From Pseudodesulfovibrio sp. (GTDB lineage Bacteria > Desulfobacterota > Desulfovibrionia > Desulfovibrionales > Desulfovibrionaceae): a stretch of 64,000 nt of DNA. The notes under the pieces are model-generated. The model did not search any database. It was given only the letters and a program-made list of their open reading frames with translations, and was not told the origin of the DNA. Below, piece by piece: positions 1-10,212 of this stretch (position 1 is the first letter of the stretch; the number at the start of each line of letters is the position of its first letter). The DNA lies in NCBI GenBank assembly GCA_016744135.1, contig JADGEX010000002.1, forward strand, positions 372,001 to 436,000, written 5' to 3'. The position numbers and the translations under genes are program-made.

Positions 1-1029
1 GCCTTGCAATTCAGGGATGAGATCTGATGGTTTGGCAAAATGGAATGCGCCTGCTGCGATGAACAGGATGTGATCGGTCTTGATCATGCCATACTTGGTA
101 TTGACCACACTGCCTTCCACGATAGGGAGCAGGTCACGCTGTACGCCTTCTCGGGAGACATCGGCTGACCCGCCGCCGGTCTGGTCGTGGCGGGATGCTA
201 TCTTGTCCATTTCATCCACGAACAGGATGCCGGATTGTTCGACGCGCTCTCGGGCAAGTTCATTGACTGCATCCGGGTCGATGAGTTTATCGGCCTCTTC
301 GTCGATAAGTGTCTGATATGCGTCCTTGATCTTCATCTTGCGTGTCTTACGCTTGCCGGGGAACATGTTGGAGAAGGCATTTTGCAGATTGTTGCCCATG
401 TCTTCCATGCCGGGGATGGCCATGATCTCCACCTGTGCGCCGGACTGGACTGTCACTTCCATTTCCACTTCGCGCTCGTCGAGTTGCCCCTGACGAAACA
501 TCTGGCGGAATTTGTCACGGGTGCCGTCGTCTTTTTTGGGCGGCTCAACCGGCTCTATTGCATTGTCCTGATTCCCCGCGAAAAAGCCCATAGGCTCTTG
601 CTGCTTAGGGCCCTGGCCGGGCAAGAGCAGATCAAGGAGACGTTCTTCAGCGTTCTTTTCTGCTTTGATGCGTACCTTTTCGGTTTCTTCTTTGCGGACC
701 ATGGCCACGCCGATTTCCATAAGGTCACGGATCATGGATTCCACATCGCGTCCTACGTAGCCGACCTCGGTGAATTTGGTGGCTTCGACCTTGAAGAACG
801 GGCAGTTGGTCAACCGCGCCAGACGGCGGGCAATTTCTGTCTTGCCGACGCCGGTGGGTCCCATGAGAATGATGTTCTTGGGGGCAATTTCGTCCCGAAG
901 TTCCGGTTCGATCTGTTGCCTGCGCCACCTGTTACGCATGGCGATAGCCACCATCCGCTTGGCGTCGTTTTGGCCGATGATATATCTGTCGAGTTCAGAG
1001 ACAATTTCTCTCGGTGTCAGATTACTCAT
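1..1029 (-). CDS. hslU: ATP-dependent protease ATPase subunit HslU (3' end outside window)
   Basis: AAA+ unfoldase ring of the cytoplasmic HslVU (ClpYQ) protease; it unfolds substrates and feeds them to HslV. Only the first 343 codons are in the window and the C-terminus lies beyond base 1. Visible are the N-terminal [15 protein letters not shown] segment, Walker A GPTGVGKT (residues 57-64), the GYVGRD pore motif, the charged inserted I-domain and Walker [11 protein letters not shown]. The ATG at 1027-1029 directly abuts the hslV stop codon, so the two genes are almost certainly cotranscribed and translationally coupled. Family assignment is secure. Confidence 0.97.
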   Translation of the reverse strand, partial: MSNLTPREIVSELDRYIIGQNDAKRMVAIAMRNRWRRQQIEPELRDEIAPKNIILMGPTGVGKTEIARRLARLTNCPFFKVEATKFTEVGYVGRDVESMIRDLMEIGVAMVRKEETEKVRIKAEKNAEERLLDLLLPGQGPKQQEPMGFFAGNQDNAIEPVEPPKKDDGTRDKFRQMFRQGQLDEREVEMEVTVQSGAQVEIMAIPGMEDMGNNLQNAFSNMFPGKRKTRKMKIKDAYQTLIDEEADKLIDPDAVNELARERVEQSGILFVDEMDKIASRHDQTGGGSADVSREGVQRDLLPIVEGSVVNTKYGMIKTDHILFIAAGAFHFAKPSDLIPELQG

Positions 1030-1569
1030 TTACTTATCCTGTGATTCCAGAGTGATGTGGTTGTTCGTGTACACGCAAATATCAGCCGCGATTTCCATGG
1101 CCTTGCGGGCGATGACCTCAGCTGGCAGGTCGGTATTTTGTTGCAGGGCCCGGGCTGCTGCCAGGGCATAGGACCCGCCGGAGCCGATGGCAGCAACTCC
1201 GTCGTCAGGCTCGATGACGTCTCCGGTACCGGAGATGATCAGAATGTGTTCGCCGTCAGCGGCTAACAACATGGCTTCGAGTTTACGTAAATACTTATCA
1301 GTACGCCAATCTTTGGCCAGCTCCACAGCTGCCCTGAGCAGGTTGCCGGAGTAAGTCTCCAGCTTGGTCTCGAATCGTTCGGACAGGGTGAAGGCATCGG
1401 CGGTAGCTCCTGCGAATCCGATGGTGACTTTGTCCTTGAAGATGCGCCGCACCTTGCGGGCGGTATGTTTCATGGCAATGGCCTGTCCCAGGGTGACCTG
1501 ACCGTCACCGGCAACAGCAGTACCGTTGTCGTCTTTGACCGCAATGATGGTTGTTCCTCTGAGTTCCAC
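1030..1569 (-). CDS. hslV: ATP-dependent protease proteolytic subunit HslV
   Basis: Threonine-protease subunit of HslVU (proteasome beta-like fold, double hexamer). I choose the GTG at 1567-1569 (179 aa) because AAGGAG lies 7 nt upstream and the product starts ELRGTTII as in the family; an in-frame ATG further upstream would add 20 unsupported residues. The catalytic Thr follows the short ELRG propeptide (GTTIIAVK), and the GDGQVTLG and [10 protein letters not shown] motifs are present. hslU follows with no gap, giving the usual hslVU operon. Confidence 0.96.
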   Translation of the reverse strand: MELRGTTIIAVKDDNGTAVAGDGQVTLGQAIAMKHTARKVRRIFKDKVTIGFAGATADAFTLSERFETKLETYSGNLLRAAVELAKDWRTDKYLRKLEAMLLAADGEHILIISGTGDVIEPDDGVAAIGSGGSYALAAARALQQNTDLPAEVIARKAMEIAADICVYTNNHITLESQDK

Positions 1570-1591
1570 TTTTTGCTCCTTGTGTGAGGCG

Positions 1592-2137
1592 TTACAGCAC
1601 TTCTTCGGCGATGGCGATCCATGTATCATAGGCCGCGTCGTCGTGCAGGACCATGCTTATTTCTCTGACCATGTTTGCTTCCAGTCCTTGTTTCAGGGTT
1701 GATAATGCAATACGTGCAGCGTCTTCGACTGGATAGCCGTATGCGCCGCAGGAGATGGCAGGGAATGCGATGGTTCCAATAGCATGTGCTTGGGCGAGCT
1801 TCAGACTGTGTGCATATGCACTGCCGAGCTTCGCAGGTTCGTCGTTTTTGCCGTCGCGCCAAATAGGTCCGACGGTGTGAATGATAGAGTGTGATGGCAG
1901 GCCGAAACCGGGGGTGATGACCGCCATGCCTGTTGGCAGTGTGCCGTTTTTTTTGATGATGTTCTGACAGGCTGTTTGAAGTTCAACAATCCCTGCGGCT
2001 TGATGGATGGCCCCGTCCACCCCACCGCCTCCGGCCAACCGGGTATTGGCGGCATTGACGATGGCATCGAAGGCAAGAGTGGTTATGTCACCTTGACGAA
2101 TAACAAGTCGCCCGGTGGAAATGTTCCAGGTCTGCAT
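1592..2137 (-). CDS. Macro domain protein (ADP-ribose/O-acetyl-ADP-ribose hydrolase type)
   Basis: About 181 aa, essentially one macro domain. It shows GDIT, the ligand-binding NAAN(T)[13 protein letters not shown] segment near the N-terminus, and [13 protein letters not shown] towards the C-terminus. Proteins of the YmdB/MacroD type bind ADP-ribose and often hydrolyse O-acetyl-ADP-ribose or mono-ADP-ribosyl groups; the exact substrate is inferred. Start at 2135-2137 (MQTWNISTG) is chosen because homologues begin near here; no strong ribosome binding site is visible, and an in-frame ATG 48 bases upstream is also possible. It ends 22 bases before hslV and may be the first gene of that operon. 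Confidence 0.9.
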   Translation of the reverse strand: MQTWNISTGRLVIRQGDITTLAFDAIVNAANTRLAGGGGVDGAIHQAAGIVELQTACQNIIKKNGTLPTGMAVITPGFGLPSHSIIHTVGPIWRDGKNDEPAKLGSAYAHSLKLAQAHAIGTIAFPAISCGAYGYPVEDAARIALSTLKQGLEANMVREISMVLHDDAAYDTWIAIAEEVL

Positions 2138-2274
2138 GATAGTTCGAAAGATAAGACCGCAAGCGGCAAAGGCAAGGCCATCCATGCGGATTGTCTGGTG
2201 ATGATTTCGATCTGTTGGATTTTGTCACATCGAATCACTTTCGGCCTATCAAAAGGCATGGTACAGATAACATT

Positions 2275-3456
2275 ATGTCTCACCGTGAAAAAATACTGAT
2301 TGTTGACGATCAACCAGAGAATATCGACATAATGGTTGAGGCTTTGCAATCGACGTATGACCTGATGGCGGCTACAAACGGAGAATCCGCTTTGGAGCGC
2401 GCACGAGGGGAAGCTCCCCCGGATCTTGTCCTGTTGGATGTGATGATGCCCGGCATGGATGGGTATGAGGTTTGTCGTCAGTTGAAAGATGGTCGAACAA
2501 CACGCGATATTCCCGTGATTTTTGTTACGGCACTGGATGACCCGGACAAGGAAGCCAAGGGGCTTGATCTTGGGGCTGTTGATTATATTACCAAGCCAAT
2601 AAGTCCGCCTGTCGTCATGGCGCGTGTCCGGGCGCATTTGCAATTGATTCATGCAAGACGAGTCCTGATGCGCCAGAATGATGTTCTTGAACAGCGAGTC
2701 AAGGAACGAACCGCCGAAGTGGTTCGTTCGCAGGTGGAGCGGGTAGCGGGACTGAATAATTTTGCCAATGCCATGGCTCATCAGATACGTAATCCGGTCA
2801 TGGCCCTTGGCGGCATGTCCGGACTACTGCTCAAGAAGGTTCCAACGAATAGTCCTTTGTCAGAATATGCTGTCGCGGTTCGAGAGAATAGTTTGCGGTT
2901 GGAACATCTAGTTGGTGTTATCAGTGATTATGTTTCCCTGACGGCAGGAAAGCCTGAGGCCTTCCCGGTACGAACTCTCGTGGAAGATGCCATAAAGCAA
3001 GCCCGTGAAATTGCGACTGATCTTGGGAAGGAATTGGACTGCACGGCAGAGCTGGCAGACAGTGATGTTGTGGTGGATGCGGAGTTGGCTGTGCTGGCTT
3101 TGGTTGAAATTATGCAGAATGCGATTGAATTTTGTGAGCGCAACACGATTGTTCTGTCAATTCTGGGCGGTCCGGATGTCTTTCCCCATGAGGTGACAGC
3201 CTCGGAACGGTTTTATGCGGCAGACAGGTGGTATGGAGTCCGTATTACCGACAATGGTCCGGGTATCCCCGATGAAAATTTGGCGTTTGCCACCGATCCT
3301 TTTTTTACGACAAAGGCATCTGGTGTGGGCCTTGGGTTGACACGTGCGAATCGTATTCTGCACGACGAATTGGGCGGTGAGCTCTTTGTAGAGTCGCCGC
3401 CGGATAAGGGCGTGTCAGTGACCGTGAGTTTTTTGTTAGGATTTGAGTTGGACTAG
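2275..3456 (+). CDS. Receiver domain - histidine kinase hybrid (response regulator fused to HATPase)
   Basis: About 393 aa, soluble, no membrane segments. Residues 1-120 form a CheY-like receiver (ILIVDDQPEN, phospho-acceptor Asp55 in LVLLDVMMPG, Lys in YITKP). A coiled-coil linker follows, then a HisKA-like helix with His169 (AMAHQIRNP), the N-box IMQNAIEF and the G-box ITDNGPGIP. It is a cytoplasmic relay kinase whose input is probably phosphorylation of its own receiver; the partner is unknown. Start ATG at 2275 (MSHREKILIVDD) fits the receiver boundary, though the ribosome binding site is weak. Its 3' end overlaps the convergent ClC gene by 4 bases. Confidence 0.9.
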   Translation: MSHREKILIVDDQPENIDIMVEALQSTYDLMAATNGESALERARGEAPPDLVLLDVMMPGMDGYEVCRQLKDGRTTRDIPVIFVTALDDPDKEAKGLDLGAVDYITKPISPPVVMARVRAHLQLIHARRVLMRQNDVLEQRVKERTAEVVRSQVERVAGLNNFANAMAHQIRNPVMALGGMSGLLLKKVPTNSPLSEYAVAVRENSLRLEHLVGVISDYVSLTAGKPEAFPVRTLVEDAIKQAREIATDLGKELDCTAELADSDVVVDAELAVLALVEIMQNAIEFCERNTIVLSILGGPDVFPHEVTASERFYAADRWYGVRITDNGPGIPDENLAFATDPFFTTKASGVGLGLTRANRILHDELGGELFVESPPDKGVSVTVSFLLGFELD

Positions 3457-5315
3457 TCGCTTTCTGCTTCGTTTTTTATCTCTGCAATGGCTTCTGCATA
3501 GGCTTGGAATACGTCATCGCGGTTGATCAATCCGATAATTTCGCTGGTGTTGGTCTTGGCTACCACTGGAATCTGCCCGTAGTCGGTGTTCACAAATCGA
3601 AGCAGGGCCTGATAGAGATCGTAATCCGGTCGGACGTAGACAGGGCGCGACATGAGATCTCGGACAACCACCAGATCATGCAGTTCCTCTTCAAACATCC
3701 AGTTGCGGACGTTATGGATGGAGATCATGCCACAATATTCTCCGCCATCTGCTCGGCGTACCGGAAAATACAGTTGGTCCGAGTTGGCGATAATGTCCGT
3801 CATCGCCTTGAGCGTGGTGCCTTCTTCCAGAACGATCACGTCACCAGGATCATAGAAATCCGAGACATGCATTTGTTCCAATACATTGATGGTAGCGTCT
3901 TCGGCATGGGCTGGTGAGTCGAATTTATTTTCCACCTGATGCTCATAGAGCGAGTAATTGCGACCAAGTACAATGCATAAAGCTGACGCAAGCATAAGCG
4001 GAGCAAGCAGGCCGTAACCTTGAGTTAACTCCGTGACCATGATGAGCGGTCCGATAGGTGCGTTGGCCACTCCTGCGAAGAATGCGGCCATACCCACGAG
4101 GATGTAGGCTCCGGGTTGGGTGACGATGTCGGGGAAATAGTGATGACCGACCTTGCCCACAAGGCCGCCTGACATGCCGCCTACGAACAAGGCTGGTGCG
4201 AACATGCCGCCTGACATGCCGGAGCCGATGGTGATGGATGTGGCAACGGTCTTACCGATGATGATGTAGCACATGCCGAGCGCTGGAATTTGACCGAGAA
4301 TGGCAAGCTCCAACCAACCATATCCACCGGACAGGATGCCACCTGTGACCAGTCCGTCAGTCGCTGTGTAAGGATAGGCTATGCCAAGCAGGCCCATGGC
4401 GAGACCGCCGATTCCCATGGACCAGATAATGCCAATTTTTTCTCGAAGTGGAAAAAATATATGATATTTGATGACGTGGAATGTTTTGATATACATCCAG
4501 CCAACTGCGGCGCAGACAAAAGCGAGCAGGGCATAAAAAATGAGTTCTCGCGGGTCATGAAAAGAAAAACGCGGGATGCCGAAAATTGGTTCTGTGCCGT
4601 AGAAAAATGTGAAAATCGAATAGGAGACAACGGAACTCATGACCGAAGGCAGGATGGCTTCGGCCTCAAAGTCTTCGCGGTAAATGACTTCCACTGCTGT
4701 GAGTGCGCCGCCAAGAGGAGCGCGGAAAATAGCACCCAGACCACCTGCCGCACCTGAAAGCAGGAGCAGCCGACGTTCTTTGGCTGAAAGATTGAAAATT
4801 TTGGCAAGCCATGCGCCTACGCCTGCGCCCATTTGCGTGATGGGGCCTTCTCGGCCTGCAGAACCACCTGAAGCAATGGTCAGGACGGAGCACAGCCCTT
4901 TGATGATGGCTACACGTGCCTTGATGATCCCGCCATGATTATGAAAAGCGTTGATGGTGGCATCCGTACCATCTGTTCCGCCGTCCATGGTTTCCGGGAT
5001 GAATCGTTGCACTAACCAGCCGGTGAGAAGGGCGGTTCCGGTGGTAAAAACAGGAATAACCCAGGGGCGAAATTCACCGGTATGACCGTGGAAGATGCCT
5101 TCACCGGCAGGTTCCACAGCAGCGATACCTGCCAGATTATTTTGAATGATGAATTTGCCGAGTTCTACGAGCCAGAAAAAGCCCACAGCCACCAAGCCGG
5201 ACATGACGCCGACCAAAACGCCGATGGTCAACCACCTGAATGAGGTGACCATACGGTAGGATTTGACGAAATCGGTCCAGTAATTGATTATTCTGGTTAT
5301 TACTTGCAGAGACAT
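3453..5315 (-). CDS. ClC-family chloride channel/antiporter with C-terminal CBS domains
   Basis: 620-aa membrane protein. The ClC signatures are GSAGREGP (gating glutamate at about residue 156) and GSGMSGGMFAPALFVGG further on, with many hydrophobic helices through about residue 460. The remaining about 150 residues form a CBS-domain pair. Retention of the gating Glu fits either a channel or a Cl-/H+ antiporter; the sequence alone does not decide. It follows ribF by 3 bases on the same strand, so they are likely cotranscribed. Convergent with the upstream-lying kinase gene. Confidence 0.95.
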   Translation of the reverse strand: MSLQVITRIINYWTDFVKSYRMVTSFRWLTIGVLVGVMSGLVAVGFFWLVELGKFIIQNNLAGIAAVEPAGEGIFHGHTGEFRPWVIPVFTTGTALLTGWLVQRFIPETMDGGTDGTDATINAFHNHGGIIKARVAIIKGLCSVLTIASGGSAGREGPITQMGAGVGAWLAKIFNLSAKERRLLLLSGAAGGLGAIFRAPLGGALTAVEVIYREDFEAEAILPSVMSSVVSYSIFTFFYGTEPIFGIPRFSFHDPRELIFYALLAFVCAAVGWMYIKTFHVIKYHIFFPLREKIGIIWSMGIGGLAMGLLGIAYPYTATDGLVTGGILSGGYGWLELAILGQIPALGMCYIIIGKTVATSITIGSGMSGGMFAPALFVGGMSGGLVGKVGHHYFPDIVTQPGAYILVGMAAFFAGVANAPIGPLIMVTELTQGYGLLAPLMLASALCIVLGRNYSLYEHQVENKFDSPAHAEDATINVLEQMHVSDFYDPGDVIVLEEGTTLKAMTDIIANSDQLYFPVRRADGGEYCGMISIHNVRNWMFEEELHDLVVVRDLMSRPVYVRPDYDLYQALLRFVNTDYGQIPVVAKTNTSEIIGLINRDDVFQAYAEAIAEIKNEAESD

Positions 5316-5318
5316 GGG

Positions 5319-6296
5319 TTATCCGTTGGTAAGGCCCAAGTCGGGTCGGGTCAGTTTGATGGCCGCTTCAGGTTGGGACAGGAGCTGGCGACCCAGGTCT
5401 ATGTCTTTGGCTATGCGGTCTTTGAGTTCGTCTATCCCATTGAATTTCTTTTCGTCACGGATGCGCTGTACAAAATGTACGCGGATATCTGCACCATAAA
5501 TATCGCCGGAAAAATCAAGGATATGTGCTTCTACAGACAGGGCATCATTACCGAAAGTCGGATTTTTTCCGATATTCGCGACGCCCATGTGGACGACGTT
5601 GTCCACTTCCACCCAGATGGCGTAGACACCGGGTTTGGGAAAAAGTTCATCGACCAGTTTGAGATTCGCAGTGGGGAAGCCGAGCAGCTTGCCGCCTCTG
5701 TTCATGCCATGCACAACTTCGCCTTTGATCTGATAGAAACGGCCAAGCAATGGTCGTGCAGGCCAGACAGTTCCGGCTTGGACCAGATCGCGAATGCGGG
5801 TTGAACTGACCACGGCATTGTCGATGGAGACAGGGTCGAGGCGATCCACGGAAAATCCGTGTTTTTCGCCGAGTTTCGTCAGGATTTCAAAATTACCAGC
5901 TCTGGCTTTGCCTAGATGGTAGTCATACCCGATAATCATTTCCTTCATGCCCAGTCCGTTCACAAGGTATTTTTTGACGAATTCCTCGGGAGAGAGCTTG
6001 GCCATTTCCATGGAAAATTCCAGGAGCAGGCAGACTTGTGGGCCATGCTGGGAGATGAGATCAAGCTTTTGTTCTGTCAGCGTGATAAAGGGGGGAGTTT
6101 TGTCATCCCGCAGAACCCGTAGTGGATGGGGGTCAAATGTAACGACCACACTGACGAGGCCTTGAGACTTAGCACGTAAACATGCCAACTCGATGAGTTT
6201 TTGGTGGCCTTTATGAACGCCGTCGAAATTTCCGATAGTCACGCATGACTCGCCGACGACGTCCTGAAGTTCCTCTATGGTCTTTGCGACGATCAT
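5319..6296 (-). CDS. ribF: Bifunctional riboflavin kinase / FAD synthetase RibF
   Basis: About 325 aa, the usual bacterial length. The N-terminal FMN adenylyltransferase half has the nucleotidyltransferase motif GNFDGVHKGH (residues 22-31); the C-terminal riboflavin kinase half has GRFYQIKGEVVHG and GFPTANL. It makes FMN and then FAD from riboflavin in the cytoplasm. Start at the ATG on 6294-6296 (MIVAKTIEE) is preferred over an upstream in-frame ATG. The clc gene follows after 3 bases. Confidence 0.96.
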   Translation of the reverse strand: MIVAKTIEELQDVVGESCVTIGNFDGVHKGHQKLIELACLRAKSQGLVSVVVTFDPHPLRVLRDDKTPPFITLTEQKLDLISQHGPQVCLLLEFSMEMAKLSPEEFVKKYLVNGLGMKEMIIGYDYHLGKARAGNFEILTKLGEKHGFSVDRLDPVSIDNAVVSSTRIRDLVQAGTVWPARPLLGRFYQIKGEVVHGMNRGGKLLGFPTANLKLVDELFPKPGVYAIWVEVDNVVHMGVANIGKNPTFGNDALSVEAHILDFSGDIYGADIRVHFVQRIRDEKKFNGIDELKDRIAKDIDLGRQLLSQPEAAIKLTRPDLGLTNG

Positions 6297-6363
6297 AATA
6301 TTCAATGTCCCTGTTTGAAAAAAAAGCAACCTACGCCAAAAAGGCCCGGTTCACAAGGCTTTG

Positions 6364-7806
6364 CTACTTTTTGAGCTTGGCCCGTTCCTTGATGAGTGCA
6401 TCCATTTTTTTTATTTCTTCCTGCTGCGCGTCGGTCTTGGCGAGTGCCTTGGCTTTTTGTGCATGCAAGGTGGCTTTGCGTAAATTCATGGAATAAACCC
6501 CTGCGTAGGCAAGGTGCAGATTTCCGCCGAAGGTGTCCCCGGATTCACCCAGAATCATTCCGAGATGATGATGAACTTCCCAGTCTTCGGGAACCAGTTT
6601 TTCGACTTTTTGCATATTTGCAATAGCTTGCCGATATTGTTTGGCCTCGCTTTGGAGTCGTGCGAGATAGAATAATCCAATGGCATCCCTTGAGTTTTGG
6701 ATGGTCGCTTTTTGCAGCAGGGTGAATGCTTTTTCGGCGCGGCCTGTTTTGAAATAGAAAATGCCTGCTTCCCGAGATATGAGCGGATCGTTACCGTCCT
6801 GTTCAAGCGCTATTTCATACGCCTTTTCGGCTTCGTCCATTTTTTTGAGACGAGTAAGAGCGATCCCGCGTCCGGCATGTTCCATAGGAGTGAGGCCGTT
6901 GGCCTTTTTGTCATCCCAATAGGCCAAGGCCGTGTTGGCCGGTGACATTTTGGCGCGTACCAGAACCTGCACCCTGTGCAACCGTGTGTTGTCGTCGGTA
7001 CGTTGAGAGAATTCCTTGGGCATTCGGGCAATGCGGTCATTAAGATAGGTGATACGATCCGCGGTTCCGGGGTGAGTGGAAAGGTAGGCTGGCATTTGAG
7101 AACCAGAGTCGAACCATTTGTTTTTTCGCATGATTTCGAACATCTGAGGCATGCCTTGAGGATTGTATCCTGCTTTGACCAACGCATTGAGTCCTACGTG
7201 GTCAGCTTCATTTTCATCATCACGCGAATAATTGAGCATGGCCTGGGTGGCAGCGCCGGAGCTACCGAGGGCAAGAGCTGTCCCTACGGCTGCTCCGTCT
7301 CCACTACCGGAGGCAATGCCGAGCAGCAGTCCGGTCAGAACTCCTACCGTGGAGAGCAGTCCGATTTTTTTCTGTTTTTCGATGCGCTGGACTACATGGC
7401 GTTGGGAAACGTGTGCAAGTTCGTGTGAGATAACGCCAGCCAGTTGGCATTCGGATGTAACTTCCTGAATCAACCCTGTGAAAATATAGATGAAACCACC
7501 GGGGATAGCGAAGGCGTTCATAAGAGGGTTGGCGATAACTGCGCTTTTGATTTTGAAGGGCATAGGTCGCTTTCCGTCTTCAATACGTTTAACGACATCG
7601 GTGACGAAATCCGTGATATATGTGTCGCCAACCATGCCCATCTGGCTGCGGATGACCTGATCGAATTCACGCCCCATTTTGTTCTCATCGCGTAGGGTTA
7701 ATTTGTCGCCCAACAACGAATTGGCGTGGGCTTCGCTCAGAGGAGTGAAAGTCAAAAGCAAAGCCGCAAAAAAAGCGGGCAATGTAGCGATCAGGCTTCG
7801 TATCAT
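6364..7806 (-). CDS. Periplasmic M48 zinc metalloprotease with TPR repeats (BepA/YfgC-like)
   Basis: About 480 aa. A signal peptide (residues 1-28, ending SEAHA) is followed by an M48 peptidase domain with HELAH (residues 128-132) and the third zinc ligand in DENEADHVG. The C-terminal about 200 residues form TPR-like helices. BepA-type proteins act in outer-membrane protein quality control in the periplasm; that role is inferred by family. Start ATG at 7804-7806 has GGAAGGA just upstream and begins a good signal peptide; a longer reading frame would bury it. Confidence 0.92.
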   Translation of the reverse strand: MIRSLIATLPAFFAALLLTFTPLSEAHANSLLGDKLTLRDENKMGREFDQVIRSQMGMVGDTYITDFVTDVVKRIEDGKRPMPFKIKSAVIANPLMNAFAIPGGFIYIFTGLIQEVTSECQLAGVISHELAHVSQRHVVQRIEKQKKIGLLSTVGVLTGLLLGIASGSGDGAAVGTALALGSSGAATQAMLNYSRDDENEADHVGLNALVKAGYNPQGMPQMFEIMRKNKWFDSGSQMPAYLSTHPGTADRITYLNDRIARMPKEFSQRTDDNTRLHRVQVLVRAKMSPANTALAYWDDKKANGLTPMEHAGRGIALTRLKKMDEAEKAYEIALEQDGNDPLISREAGIFYFKTGRAEKAFTLLQKATIQNSRDAIGLFYLARLQSEAKQYRQAIANMQKVEKLVPEDWEVHHHLGMILGESGDTFGGNLHLAYAGVYSMNLRKATLHAQKAKALAKTDAQQEEIKKMDALIKERAKLKK

Positions 7807-7883
7807 ATTCCTTCCATTGGTTGCGTCTGACACATTGTAATCATTTGAAGGGCCAACGCAACCATGTGCAACGGGAGCGAATA

Positions 7884-7913
7884 AAAAAGGCGCGGCCACT
7901 GATGGTCGCGCCT
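7884..7913 (-). terminator. Rho-independent terminator downstream of rho
   Basis: An 11-bp G+C-rich stem (one G-T pair) with a 6-nt loop; read on the minus strand it ends in a run of six T residues. It lies 22 bases beyond the rho stop codon and before the M48 protease gene, so it would end transcription of rho. Confidence 0.85.
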
Positions 7914-7935
7914 TTGTAATGTCAGTGCCTGCGTT

Positions 7936-9321
7936 TTATCTGGCCATTGAATCCAGAAAGTCGCGGTTGTTCTTGGTGTTCTTCATCTTTCCGCGCAGGA
8001 ATTCCATGGAATCGATGGAGTTCATGGGGGAGAGAAGCTTTCTGAGAATCCAGACGCGGTTAAGCACATCGTCTTCCAGCAGCAATTCTTCTTTGCGGGT
8101 GCCGGAACGGTTGATATCGATGGCTGGGTACACGCGTTTGTCGGAGAGATGACGATCGAGGTACAGCTCCATGTTGCCGGTACCCTTGAATTCTTCAAAG
8201 ATGACTTCGTCCATACGGGAACCGGTGTCGATGAGTGCGGTGGATATGATGGTCAGGGAACCACCTTCTTCAATATTGCGGGCTGCACCGAAGAAACGCT
8301 TGGGACGTTGCAGGGCATTGGCGTCAATACCACCAGAAAGGACACGACCGCTTGAGGGGGTCACGGCGTTGTACGCGCGGCCAAGGCGGGTGATGGAATC
8401 CAAAAGGATGACCACGTCGCGTTTGCGCTCGACCAGACGTTTGGCTTTTTCAATTACCATGTCCGCTACCTGAACGTGGCGCTGCGGCGGTTCGTCAAAA
8501 GTGGAGCTGACGACTTCGGCTTTGACCGTGCGTTGCATGTCCGTCACTTCCTCGGGCCGCTCGTCAATGAGCAGGACAATGAGGTCCACTTCGGGGTGGT
8601 TAGCGTTGATGGAGTTGGCAATGGTCTGGAGCATGATGGTCTTACCGGTGCGGGGCGGGGCCACTATGACGCCGCGTTGCCCTTTGCCGATAGGAGCCAA
8701 CAGGTCGATAATCCGTGCAGAATAATTTTTATCCCCGTTTTCCAGCTTGAACTGTTCTTCGGGATAGAGGGGAGTCAGGTTGTCAAAGAGAACGAGGTTT
8801 TTGGAGTGTTTTGGGTCTTCGAATCCGATTTCGGAAACGCGAAGCAGGGCGAAGTACCGTTCTCCTTCCTTGGGAGGCCGAATTTGGCCGGAAACTACGT
8901 CACCTTTACGGAGACCAAACCTGCGGATTTGAGAGGGGGAGACGTAAATGTCGTCCGGTCCAGCCATGTAGCTGTACATGGGAGAACGTAGAAATCCGAA
9001 ACCGTCAGGCAGAATTTCAAGAACGCCTTCTCCAAAAATTTGTCCATCGCGAGAAGCACACTCCTGCAACAGGGAGAAGATTAACTCCTGCTTGCGCATG
9101 GTACTTGGATTCTCGACACCGAACTCCATGGACAGTTCGGTTAGATCTTGCATGGATTTGAGCTTGAGCTCGGTTAGGTTCAGGCTACCGCCGTTTCCAT
9201 TACCGTTGCCGTTACCGTCGTTTCTTTTGTCGGATTTGGGCGCGGCTTTTCTGCCTCGGGGACTTCTTTTGGGAGCGGGAGCCTTGCCTTTGCCATCATT
9301 GCCAGGTTTTGTGTTGGCCAT
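7936..9321 (-). CDS. rho: Transcription termination factor Rho
   Basis: Hexameric RNA helicase/translocase that ends transcription. 461 aa, with an N-terminal low-complexity extension rich in Lys/Arg, Asn and Gly (first about 48 residues), an RNA-binding domain with the GFGFLR motif, Walker A PPRTGKT, Walker [13 protein letters not shown] and the [10 protein letters not shown]-loop/R-loop region. The Asn/Gly repeat (GNGNGNGNGG) is a natural insertion seen in several Rho proteins; its role here is unknown. A 285-base untranslated region separates it from carD. Rho often autoregulates through its leader, but that is not visible here. Confidence 0.98.
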   Translation of the reverse strand: MANTKPGNDGKGKAPAPKRSPRGRKAAPKSDKRNDGNGNGNGNGGSLNLTELKLKSMQDLTELSMEFGVENPSTMRKQELIFSLLQECASRDGQIFGEGVLEILPDGFGFLRSPMYSYMAGPDDIYVSPSQIRRFGLRKGDVVSGQIRPPKEGERYFALLRVSEIGFEDPKHSKNLVLFDNLTPLYPEEQFKLENGDKNYSARIIDLLAPIGKGQRGVIVAPPRTGKTIMLQTIANSINANHPEVDLIVLLIDERPEEVTDMQRTVKAEVVSSTFDEPPQRHVQVADMVIEKAKRLVERKRDVVILLDSITRLGRAYNAVTPSSGRVLSGGIDANALQRPKRFFGAARNIEEGGSLTIISTALIDTGSRMDEVIFEEFKGTGNMELYLDRHLSDKRVYPAIDINRSGTRKEELLLEDDVLNRVWILRKLLSPMNSIDSMEFLRGKMKNTKNNRDFLDSMAR

Positions 9322-9424
9322 AATCGAAAAATTGGTGTTGAGGTTGAATGAATATTAAAAAATCTATTAACTATACTATACTGTATTGTATGAAAAAAAG
9401 AGAAGGGGATTGGTCGAATGCTGT

Positions 9425-9454
9425 ATATGAACCGCTGAGTGAATCGGTTCATAT
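9425..9454 (-). terminator. Hairpin between carD and rho (possible terminator or attenuator)
   Basis: A perfect 10-bp stem (ATATGAACCG pairing with CGGTTCATAT) around a 10-nt loop in the 285-base interval between carD and rho. There is no strong T-run on the minus strand, so intrinsic termination is uncertain. A second small stem (GTCGC-GAA-GCGAC) lies at 9548-9560. The rest of the interval is A+T-rich and I see no gene in it. Confidence 0.45.
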
Positions 9455-9606
9455 GGTAATACTATAAAGCATACCTCACGTTGAAGTTGCGCTAACAGCT
9501 TTCGGAGTCTTTAAAGGAACTTTTAATGATAGTGGGAAAATAGCTACGTCGCGAAGCGACATCTGATTTAGGACGTACATGAAACGGTTGGCCTTGACAA
9601 GCCCCG

Positions 9607-10122
9607 TTAGTCGTCTTTCTCCTGTGCGGCGATGACATCAGCGAACATTTCGTTGATATCTTCCTTAATATTTTCCTGATCCCGGCCCAACGAGTAGGCC
9701 AGTTCCATAGACACCAGTCCCATAGCTTGTTCCAGCAGGCGACGTTCTCCAAAAGAGAGTTCTTTGTCACGGCCAATCAGAAACAGCTCTTTGAGGACAT
9801 ACGCAACATCCGCAAGGTCACCACTCTTTAATTTTTCAGAGTATTCGCGGTAGCGACGGTTCCAGTTTTGCCCCGTGTATCCGGTAAAACCAGTTCGGTC
9901 ATTGAGGGATTCGAAAATTTCTTGCCCCAGACGCTTGCAGCATACGGATCTGAGTCCAACATTTTCGGCATTAGCCACGGGAACCATGAGGGTCACGTTG
10001 TTGCTCAGGATGCGGACTATGTAAAAATCGGCTTTAACGCCGCCGATCTCCTGAGATTCTATACGCTCGACGCGACCGACTCCCTGAGATGGGTACACAA
10101 CCAATTCATTAACCTTGAACAC
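9607..10122 (-). CDS. carD: CarD/CdnL-family transcription regulator
   Basis: 171 aa. The N-terminal RNA-polymerase interaction domain opens with FKVNELVVYPSQGVG, typical of CarD/CdnL; the C-terminal part is a helical DNA-binding domain with conserved Trp and Arg (QNWNRRYREY) and LKSGD. These proteins bind the RNAP beta subunit and stabilise open complexes, notably at rRNA promoters. The start is GTG at 10120-10122, with AAGGAG 11 nt upstream. Located between pth and rho as part of the conserved minus-strand block. Confidence 0.93.
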   Translation of the reverse strand: MFKVNELVVYPSQGVGRVERIESQEIGGVKADFYIVRILSNNVTLMVPVANAENVGLRSVCCKRLGQEIFESLNDRTGFTGYTGQNWNRRYREYSEKLKSGDLADVAYVLKELFLIGRDKELSFGERRLLEQAMGLVSMELAYSLGRDQENIKEDINEMFADVIAAQEKDD

Positions 10123-10212
10123 TGGGACCTAAGCTCCTTGAAAAATGCTTTATTACACACGACAGAAGGACATCATATCGAAAATCCGTGGAGGAGTCCA
10201 CGGTTACTGTAT

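Noticed and set aside
187..1044. Long open frame on the plus strand opposite hslU
   Set aside because: Antisense of a conserved AAA+ gene; no start signal or recognisable domain.
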